Assembly (NCBI GenBank): GCA_964594175.1
Contig: CAZQLM010000027.1
Location: 1-11,026 of the forward strand
Length of the DNA stretch: 11,026 bases
Origin: SZUA-1535 sp964594175
GTDB lineage: Archaea; Aenigmatarchaeota; Aenigmatarchaeia; Aenigmatarchaeales; SZUA-1535
Reading direction: 5' to 3'
This document shows positions 6,147-11,026 of the stretch, piece by piece. The translations under genes were made by a program, and so were the position numbers. Each line of letters opens with the position of its first letter. Positions within the stretch are counted from its first letter, which is position 1. Under the pieces are notes generated by a model. The model worked only from the letters and a program-made list of their open reading frames with translations, made no database searches and was not told the DNA's origin.

Positions 6147-6770
6147 TCATCCCTTGAAGTAAGGCATACCTTTTTTCCATAAGCTTTCAAAATACGTTTC
6201 AGCTAACTTTCCATATCTTTTACTAGGACTATCGGTATAAATCACTGCCATTGCTTTTTCATCATTTCTGTCATCTCCTTCAAACCACACCAAAATGGAG
6301 TTTTCGCCTTTATAGCAACCAAAAACATGAGTTACTGGTGGTTCTTCCAAAACTCTAATTTCTCCGCCAAGAGAATATAGCTTACCGAGACTTTCGTAAA
6401 TTTCTTGCTTTTCAGGTTTCCCGCCAACGAGTTTGAGTTTTGTTCCATTTTTCAGATACTTCTCCAATGTTTTGCACAATTTGCTGTTCTTGTAGTATTC
6501 GCCAAATCGGTAAGATACCGCTTTTATGCATATTTTTTCGAGATCCTCTTGGGCAAGGGCATTTTCGATTATTCTTGGAAGTTTGGAATCTGGTTTGCAG
6601 AATGGAAACCATTTTGCTTGCATTTCCCCTATCTCTAGAAATGGTTTTAATTCCTCTGGAAGGTTGTTTACTATTACTCTAGGGTGTGCACTCCTGCATG
6701 AAGCATAAAAAGATAGAGTAACAGCAGCTGAAAGGCTAATACCCACAAAGCCAGGAAGTAGCTCCCACAT
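6147..6770 (-). CDS. Membrane-anchored protein, possible PLD-like fold, unknown function
   Basis: From ATG 6770 this encodes 207 residues. I chose this start over TTG 6788 because a TATA box is centred 26.5 bp upstream of it. An N-terminal hydrophobic helix (LLPGFVGISLSAAVTLSFYA) probably anchors it, with the remainder soluble. The soluble part alternates strands and helices: KICIKAVSYRF, LEKYLKNGTKLKLVGG, GGEIRVLEEPPVTHVFGCYKG, SILVWFEGDD, MAVIYTDSPSKRYGKLAETYF, ESLWKKG. This order resembles one phospholipase-D-like lobe as found in some archaeal regulators and membrane proteins. The HxKxxxxD catalytic motif is absent at the expected histidine (THVFG), so enzymatic PLD activity is unlikely. 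The fold assignment is my inference. It could be an orphan sensor or scaffold. It diverges from the YdjM-like membrane protein over a shared promoter and converges on the vapC fragment. Confidence 0.6.
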   Translation of the reverse strand: MWELLPGFVGISLSAAVTLSFYASCRSAHPRVIVNNLPEELKPFLEIGEMQAKWFPFCKPDSKLPRIIENALAQEDLEKICIKAVSYRFGEYYKNSKLCKTLEKYLKNGTKLKLVGGKPEKQEIYESLGKLYSLGGEIRVLEEPPVTHVFGCYKGENSILVWFEGDDRNDEKAMAVIYTDSPSKRYGKLAETYFESLWKKGMPYFKG

Positions 6771-6792
6771 ATCACAAAGTCGCAACAAAAAA

Positions 6793-6801
6793 ATTTAAAT
6801 A
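6793..6801. promoter_or_regulatory. Shared symmetric TATA box for divergent genes
   Basis: AATTTAAAT, with the palindromic core TTTAAA at 6794-6799, sits midway between two divergent starts: 26.5 bp from ATG 6770 (minus) and 25.5 bp from ATG 6822 (plus). Because the core is self-complementary it could direct TBP binding in both orientations. No second TATA-like element is needed to explain either gene. Confidence 0.6.
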
Positions 6802-6812
6802 TTTTTATTTTT

Positions 6813-6828
6813 TATGAATCTATGAATC
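6813..6828 (+). repeat. 8 bp tandem duplication at a start codon
   Basis: TATGAATC occurs twice in tandem (6813-6820 and 6821-6828), so the start region of the following gene is duplicated. The upstream ATG (6814) meets a TGA after three codons. Only the second ATG (6822) opens the reading frame, and it sits at the right distance from the TATA box. Confidence 0.8.
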
Positions 6829-7340
6829 TTATAAATCATGTTTTGTTCGCTAGTGTTTTGTGTGCAATATTCGTACAACCAAAAAATATAAGCGAAATCA
6901 CAGAAATATTATTTATTTCTTTCTTAATCAATTACCTGATAGATCAGGATCACAAGCTTAATAAAAAAGCTAAATGGTATTTTAAAAGAACATGGATTCA
7001 AGAACCATTTTCTATATTACTTATAGCTTTCCCTGCGTACCTTTTAGTTTCTGTCTTTAACAAATTTTTTGCTGCATGCCTTCTCATAACATGGATAGCG
7101 CATATAATAGCAGATTATCTTTGCGTATTTCCTGCCAAACCTTTAGCACCGTTTAACAATAAAATAATAAAACCAGAAGGTTACGGAATTTTTTATCCAG
7201 ATACTTTAATTTTTAGTAGTGAGAATGAAATTAAATGGAAAGCAAGAATAAAAAGGAAAAGAATAAAAGCGATTTCAGAAAATTGGTTTACCGCTTTTCT
7301 TATTTTACTAGTTTTAATGAAAATTCTTGTAAATTCTTAA
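6822..7340 (+). CDS. DUF457/YdjM-like membrane-bound metal-dependent hydrolase
   Basis: The 172-residue polytopic membrane protein has about four hydrophobic helices: residues about 5-19, 28-41, 63-79 and 83-99, with another at 154-169. Motifs parallel the YdjM/DUF457 family: an early His (INHVLFA, H6), an IDQDH cluster (D41, D43, H44) where the family has PDxDH, an Arg (RTWIQEP, R56), and WIAHIIADY (H94, D98) followed by VFPAKPLAPF. These His and Asp residues are the presumed metal ligands. The family usually has R-x-x-THS after the second helix; here the sequence is RTWIQEP, so the His-Ser is lost. The substrate is unknown. The family is sometimes linked to membrane lipid or phosphoester chemistry, but that is not shown here. 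The start is at 6822, as argued from the TATA box. It diverges from the possible PLD-fold gene. Confidence 0.65.
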   Translation: MNLINHVLFASVLCAIFVQPKNISEITEILFISFLINYLIDQDHKLNKKAKWYFKRTWIQEPFSILLIAFPAYLLVSVFNKFFAACLLITWIAHIIADYLCVFPAKPLAPFNNKIIKPEGYGIFYPDTLIFSSENEIKWKARIKRKRIKAISENWFTAFLILLVLMKILVNS

Positions 7341-7357
7341 CATTTCAGCACAAATAT

Positions 7358-7371
7358 AGAAAATATTTTCT
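7358..7371. terminator. Palindrome with T-tracts between convergent genes
   Basis: AGAAAATATTTTCT is a perfect 14 bp palindrome followed by TTTT on the plus side, lying between the 3' ends of the hydrolase (7340) and the minus-strand flavoprotein remnant (7403). Archaeal termination mostly depends on T-runs, so this may serve both directions. It is only a suggestion from position and composition. Confidence 0.3.
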
Positions 7372-7402
7372 TTTGCTGATGTAAACGATAAGAGAAGAAA
7401 CG

Positions 7403-7706
7403 CTAATTCGACAGAAACTCTTGATGGAAATGTATTTTTTTCATTTTTGGATTCTTAATTTTTCCAAATCTCATATTCTTCCACAAAACTGAAAGAAGTT
7501 TTACTCGATTACCACGTGTTTTTGGTTTTGAAATAATGAATTCTTTTATTGGAATTGATTTTTTACATTTTTTGTTAATTCCCCAGGCGCAATTGCAAGA
7601 AGGCACCTTTCTTACATCAAAAATTCTAACCTTAAAACCCTCATTAACTAAAAGATGATAAAGGAAAACTTCCACTAATTCCTGCTCCATAGATTTGGAT
7701 TCGCAT
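7403..7706 (-). pseudogene. Geranylgeranyl-reductase-like FAD oxidoreductase, frameshifted and truncated
   Basis: From ATG 7706 the minus strand reads MRIQIYGAGISGSF, a Rossmann FAD-binding start with the GxGxxG motif. It stops soon after in that frame, while the next frame carries LYHLLVNEGFKVRIFD, then VRKVPSCNCAWGINKKC. Removing one base near 7663-7668 joins them into the normal N-terminus of an archaeal geranylgeranyl-reductase-family flavoprotein: beta-alpha-beta with an acidic residue after the second strand (RIFD), then a Cys-rich CAWG segment. Members of this family, often near 350-450 residues, hydrogenate isoprenoid chains of archaeal lipids using FAD. Here only about 100 codons remain, ending in a basic tail (TAA side at 7403), so the substrate and most FAD contacts are lost. 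Translating only from ATG 7690 would give a 95-residue open frame that hides the FAD motif. It lies 25 bp after the phosphodiesterase gene on the same strand. Confidence 0.65.
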
Positions 7707-7721
7707 TTTTACTCACTATGA

Positions 7722-7731
7722 ATATTTAAAT
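7722..7731 (-). promoter_or_regulatory. TATA-like element before the flavoprotein remnant
   Basis: ATTTAAATAT on the minus strand lies just downstream of the phosphodiesterase stop. Its centre is about 20 bp from ATG 7706, shorter than the 26 bp seen for other genes here, so it may be chance in AT-rich DNA. Confidence 0.3.
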
Positions 7732-8712
7732 TCATTTTTCAAATCTCCATACATTAACAAACCTTTCTTCCTTGCTTAACCCACCATGAGACGCTAAATT
7801 ACATTTTTCTTTCTTTTCAAATGGAAACGAAAAACAAACTTTTTCTTTTGCTACAACAGCAATTTCCCCAAAATTTTCATAACATCTTCTGTTTGCACCA
7901 TTTTTGAACCCTTCTATTTCATCCAAATAATACACGTAAGCAGGGATTTTTCTCTTTCGTATCGCTTCTTCCACAGCTTCCTTTTCAAGCCCTCTGTAAA
8001 AAGCTACTCTTTCACCTCCTACCGGAATGCAACTCTCTATTTCCGGTAACAAATATCTTTTTTCACATTTTGTTAATCCGTGATCTCCGAGCACGAAAAG
8101 AACAGAATTTGCTGGCATCTTTTTTGCAAGTATTTTCAGAAACGTTTTGATAAGCGTTATTTCAGCTTTTAACGCTTCATCTATGTGTCTTTTATGCAAT
8201 ATCATATCAACAGAGGGCCAGTAAATAAATGTAAAGTCCGCATGCTTTAATGGAAATACCTCGGAAAGAAAATTAATTCCAACAATCTCGCCTTTTAAAT
8301 TTGTAACTTTTGTAAAAGCAGAATTTGGATAAGGCGTGTAGCAAACACTAGTAAAACCTTTTCTGTAAAGCATTTCCGAAAGCGAAATAAAAGGGAAAAC
8401 ATCTTTTCTCTCAATTTCCTTTCCGAGCTCAAGCGCTTTTCCCTCTACAGTAACCCAAGGTGGTATGCTAACTATTGTGTTTCTAAACCTCATATACCAC
8501 TCCAAAAACCCATGCTCTCTCGGCTCTTTTAATGAATGAAAAGAGTAAAGAAATGTGGGCGTTGATGATGGAAAAACCGTTCTATAAATTTCTTTCGAAA
8601 AATTTTTCAATCCAAGATTTACCTTTCCAAGCCCGTCTATTATCGCAAAAAATACTCTTTTCTCTTCAACCATCTTGGGTAAAGATTTTATTAACGCAAG
8701 TACACTTTTCAT
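7732..8712 (-). CDS. Type I phosphodiesterase / alkaline phosphatase superfamily enzyme
   Basis: The 326-residue protein shows the two-metal alkaline phosphatase superfamily pattern in order: AIIDGLG (D26), FPSSTPTFLYSF with the nucleophile at S50 or T51, HGFLEWYM, YWPSVDMILHKRH (D169, H173), LGDHGLT (D210, H211) and NLASHGGLS (H309). All metal ligands of the nucleotide pyrophosphatase/phosphodiesterase (autotaxin-like) type are present, so it should hydrolyse phosphate mono- or diesters. The substrate is not evident. No signal peptide is present, so it is likely cytoplasmic, unlike many secreted relatives. The length is slightly short for the family, with no insert domain. The ATG at 8712 has TTATAA 26.5 bp upstream on its strand, pointing to a leaderless message. 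It is divergent from the DNA polymerase, 34 bp away, and followed by the flavoprotein remnant. Confidence 0.85.
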   Translation of the reverse strand: MKSVLALIKSLPKMVEEKRVFFAIIDGLGKVNLGLKNFSKEIYRTVFPSSTPTFLYSFHSLKEPREHGFLEWYMRFRNTIVSIPPWVTVEGKALELGKEIERKDVFPFISLSEMLYRKGFTSVCYTPYPNSAFTKVTNLKGEIVGINFLSEVFPLKHADFTFIYWPSVDMILHKRHIDEALKAEITLIKTFLKILAKKMPANSVLFVLGDHGLTKCEKRYLLPEIESCIPVGGERVAFYRGLEKEAVEEAIRKRKIPAYVYYLDEIEGFKNGANRRCYENFGEIAVVAKEKVCFSFPFEKKEKCNLASHGGLSKEERFVNVWRFEK

Positions 8713-8746
8713 AACACTTTTATTGTCTTAAGGCGTTATAATTTTT
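8713..8746. promoter_or_regulatory. Compact divergent promoter, phosphodiesterase / polB
   Basis: TTATAA at 8736-8741 is centred 26.5 bp from the minus ATG at 8712. TTTTATT at about 8718-8724 is centred about 26 bp from the plus ATG at 8747. There is no Shine-Dalgarno on either side. The arrangement mirrors the 35 bp gap at 535-569. Confidence 0.55.
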
Positions 8747-11026
8747 ATGAAACTCTGCATAATAGATGCGGATTATTACAAAGAAGGAAATAGGACTTTG
8801 GTTAGATTATGGTGCGTAAACGAAAAGGGGGAAAGAGTTTGCTTAATTGACGAAAATTACAAACCTTATTTTTATGTTTTACCTCTTCAGGAAAAAGTCG
8901 AAGAGGCAGAGGAGGAAATAAAAAAAATTCTGAAAGGCAAAGGTTTTGGTTTTGAAATTGAAAAAACAGAAATGATAATAGATAAGGGTAAAAAAACTTT
9001 GCTTAAAATTTCTTGCTCTCACCCACAGGATTTGCAAAAAATGAGAAATGCTATAAAGCATCTTGAACTTCAGCGAGGAGGAGGTTTGCTTATAAACGAA
9101 TACGAGTACGAGATAAACTTTTACAAAAAATATCTTATAGACAAAAAGCTTTCCGGATTTGCATGGATTGAAGTAAATGGCAAAGAAATTAATAAAAACT
9201 GGAATGTTGACAAGGTTTTGAAAATTTCTGAAATTAAGCTACTTGAGCAAAAGAAAATCCCTAATTTAAAATATCTCGCCTTCGATATAGAAGCTGTAGA
9301 GCAGGGAGGAGAGTTTACAATAATAATGATTTCTTTTTATGGAAAAGGTTTTCGCAAAGTTTTAAGCTTGAGAGAGATAAGCAAAGATTTTGTAAAGGTT
9401 GTTAAAAGCGAAAGAGAGCTTTTGCAAGAATTTGTAAAAACAATAAAGGAATACAATCCAGATATAATTTTCACCTATAATGGTGATTCTTTCGACTGGG
9501 AGCTAATAAACAAAAAAGCAGAAGAACACAAAATAAAGCTTGATTTAGGAAGGGATAGAGAAAAGCTAAAATTCGAAAGAAGAGCAAGAATAAGCTCTGC
9601 TAGAATTCATGGAGTTGTTCACATAGACCTTTTCGATTTTGTTAATAACATTCTCTCTCCCCAACTTCAAACAGAAGTTTTAACTTTAGATGCTGTGGCA
9701 AGCGAGCTCTTGGGGGATAGAAAAATAGAAATGGAATACGAGGAAATAGTTGAAGCATGGCAGAAAAAGGGAGATTTTTCAAAATTAGCTGAGTATTGCT
9801 TAAAGGATTCAGAGCTCACTTACAAGCTCGGAATCTATCTCTTGCAGCAAATTGCTGAGCTTTCAAGAATAGTTGGCCAAACGCCATGGGATGCTGCAAG
9901 GTATACCTACTCACAATTAGTTGAATGGTTTCTTTGCAAAAAAGCTCACGAGCAAAGAAGAGCTATTCCTAACCAACCAAAATGGGAAGAAATTCAGGAA
10001 AGGAGAACAAGAGCAAGCTATATTGGTGGGTTTGTAAAAGAACCAATAGCTGGTTTGCACGAAAGCATAGCTGTGCTTGACTTCCGCTCTTTATACCCAA
10101 GCATAATGGCAACCTTTAATGTTTCTCCTGAAACGCTTAATTGCGAGTGCTGCAAGAAAAATGGCTATCGCGTTGGGGAAAGCGAGCACTGGTTTTGTAA
10201 AAAGAAAAATGGTTTTGTTTCCGAGGTTGTTAAAGAGCTTATTCAGAAAAGGGCTGAGATTAAAAAGCGCATGAAGGCGCTTGAAAAAAATTCAGAAGAA
10301 TACAATTTGCTTAATCAAGAGCAGCTTGCCATAAAAACAATAGCAAACGCAATGTACGGAAGCTTTGCCTTTGCTGGAGCAAGATGGTATTGCTATGAAT
10401 GCGCTCAATTTCTGGCTGCTGCAGGAAGGAGTTTTATAAAGCAAACAATTTCAGAAGCAGAGAAAAAAGGCTTTATTGTGGTTTATGGCGATACTGACAG
10501 CGTTTTTCTTAAAGTAAAAGAAGGGAATATAAGAAAAAAAGCTATTGAATTTCTTGAATACATGAACTCTAAGCTTCCGGGGATGGTTGAGCTTGATTTT
10601 CAAGGCGTATATACACGAGGAATTTTTATTCCTCGTGGAGTAGCTCCTGGAACTGCGAAAAAGCGCTATGCTTTAGTTGATGAGCAAGGCAATTTAACTA
10701 TCCGAGGCTTGGAAACTGTGCGCAGGGACTGGTGCTCGTTGGCGAAAGAAGTTCAGCGCAGAGTTTTGGAAATCGTGCTTAGGGAAAATAATGTTGAAAA
10801 AGCCGTGAGTTATGTTAGAAGTGTTATAGAAAGGTTGAGAAAAAAAGAGGTAAAGCTTAAAGAACTGGTAATATACGAGCAGCTTACTAAACCAATAGAA
10901 GAATACAAGCAAATTTCTCCGCATGTAATAGCTGCTAAAAAAATGAAAGAGCGTGGCAAAGCTATAGGACCAGGAATGATAGTCATGTATGTTATTACTA
11001 AAGGTAGTGGAAGCATTTCTCAAAGA
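8747..11026 (+). CDS. polB: Family B DNA polymerase (3' end beyond window)
   Basis: This is a replicative-type archaeal DNA polymerase with 3'-5' proofreading; 760 uninterrupted codons reach the window edge. The N-terminal domain (about 1-130) resembles the uracil-sensing fold of euryarchaeal enzymes (NRTLVRLW, YKPYFYVLP). Exonuclease motifs are Exo I FDIEA (D180, E182), Exo II TYNGDSFDW (D247, D250) and Exo III YCLKDSE (D354). Polymerase motifs are A, DFRSLYPSI (D445); B, KTIANAMYG (K530, N534, Y537); and C, YGDTDS (D582, D584). Cysteines near ECCKK and HWFCKK in the palm insert could pair. KKRYALVD, RGLETVRRDW and a thumb segment (YEQLTKPIEEY) complete the family B plan. No intein interrupts motifs A, B or C. 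Only the last few tens of residues, including any PIP-type tail, should be missing. The start at 8747 is supported by the promoter. Confidence 0.95.
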   Translation, partial: MKLCIIDADYYKEGNRTLVRLWCVNEKGERVCLIDENYKPYFYVLPLQEKVEEAEEEIKKILKGKGFGFEIEKTEMIIDKGKKTLLKISCSHPQDLQKMRNAIKHLELQRGGGLLINEYEYEINFYKKYLIDKKLSGFAWIEVNGKEINKNWNVDKVLKISEIKLLEQKKIPNLKYLAFDIEAVEQGGEFTIIMISFYGKGFRKVLSLREISKDFVKVVKSERELLQEFVKTIKEYNPDIIFTYNGDSFDWELINKKAEEHKIKLDLGRDREKLKFERRARISSARIHGVVHIDLFDFVNNILSPQLQTEVLTLDAVASELLGDRKIEMEYEEIVEAWQKKGDFSKLAEYCLKDSELTYKLGIYLLQQIAELSRIVGQTPWDAARYTYSQLVEWFLCKKAHEQRRAIPNQPKWEEIQERRTRASYIGGFVKEPIAGLHESIAVLDFRSLYPSIMATFNVSPETLNCECCKKNGYRVGESEHWFCKKKNGFVSEVVKELIQKRAEIKKRMKALEKNSEEYNLLNQEQLAIKTIANAMYGSFAFAGARWYCYECAQFLAAAGRSFIKQTISEAEKKGFIVVYGDTDSVFLKVKEGNIRKKAIEFLEYMNSKLPGMVELDFQGVYTRGIFIPRGVAPGTAKKRYALVDEQGNLTIRGLETVRRDWCSLAKEVQRRVLEIVLRENNVEKAVSYVRSVIERLRKKEVKLKELVIYEQLTKPIEEYKQISPHVIAAKKMKERGKAIGPGMIVMYVITKGSGSISQR

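Noticed and set aside
6405..6708. Several overlapping plus-strand ORFs rich in Phe and Cys
   Set aside because: They are antisense to the coherent 207-residue membrane-anchored gene and show no promoter or conserved motif.
8532..8714. A 60-codon plus-strand ORF next to polB
   Set aside because: It is antisense to the N-terminus of the phosphodiesterase gene, whose active-site motifs are intact.
8747..11026. An intein in polB, common in archaeal polymerases
   Set aside because: Motifs A, B and C are contiguous, with no inserted splicing blocks.
1..11026. CRISPR arrays, tRNA or rRNA genes, and insertion sequences
   Set aside because: No regularly spaced direct repeats, no cloverleaf-like segments in the short spacers, and no transposase motifs or terminal inverted repeats were seen. 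Gaps are short and mostly explained by promoters or pseudogenes.

Overview
The window comes from an archaeon with an AT-rich genome. The evidence is an archaeosine-type tRNA-guanine transglycosylase with its C-terminal PUA domain, an Ogg2-type 8-oxoguanine glycosylase ending in the characteristic terminal lysine, an archaeal family B DNA polymerase, and a consistent archaeal promoter layout: a TATA box centred about 26 bp upstream of the start codon, with no leader. The lineage cannot be fixed from this window. A euryarchaeal or DPANN-like archaeon is plausible, and the class II (not class I) lysyl-tRNA synthetase is a useful clue.

Layout, left to right. A PocR-type sensory protein on the minus strand (1-534, cut by the window edge) is divergent from tgtA (570-2279). 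tgtA is followed on the same strand by rubrerythrin (2305-2874) and an Ogg2 8-oxoguanine glycosylase (2910-3545). The last two form a natural peroxide-defence and DNA-repair pair. Convergent with them is a two-TM membrane PH-domain gene (3547-4065, minus) broken by two compensating frameshifts. Divergent from that is lysS (4189-5706).

From 5707 to 6146 there is no intact gene, but three recognisable fragments survive: a MNT nucleotidyltransferase (minus), the N-terminus of an AbrB/VapB-type antitoxin (plus) and the middle of a VapC PIN toxin (plus). This is a toxin-antitoxin graveyard. It is followed by a membrane-anchored, possibly PLD-fold protein (6147-6770, minus) and a DUF457/YdjM-like membrane hydrolase (6822-7340, plus). 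These two diverge from a single symmetric TATA box.

A remnant of an FAD-dependent geranylgeranyl-reductase-like protein (7403-7706, minus) has its dinucleotide-binding motif in a different frame from the rest. Then come a type I phosphodiesterase/alkaline phosphatase superfamily enzyme (7732-8712, minus) and, divergent from it, a family B DNA polymerase (8747 to the right edge, 760 codons, 3' end missing).

The theme is a compact housekeeping stretch (tRNA modification, aminoacylation, oxidative defence, repair, replication) interrupted by decaying accessory genes. The long neighbouring genes are intact. The broken ones carry single-base indels in or near homopolymers, so raw-read checks are needed to separate real decay from sequence error. 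I found no convincing evidence of a new multi-gene system. The most informative signals are the hidden pseudogenes and the regular leaderless promoter geometry.
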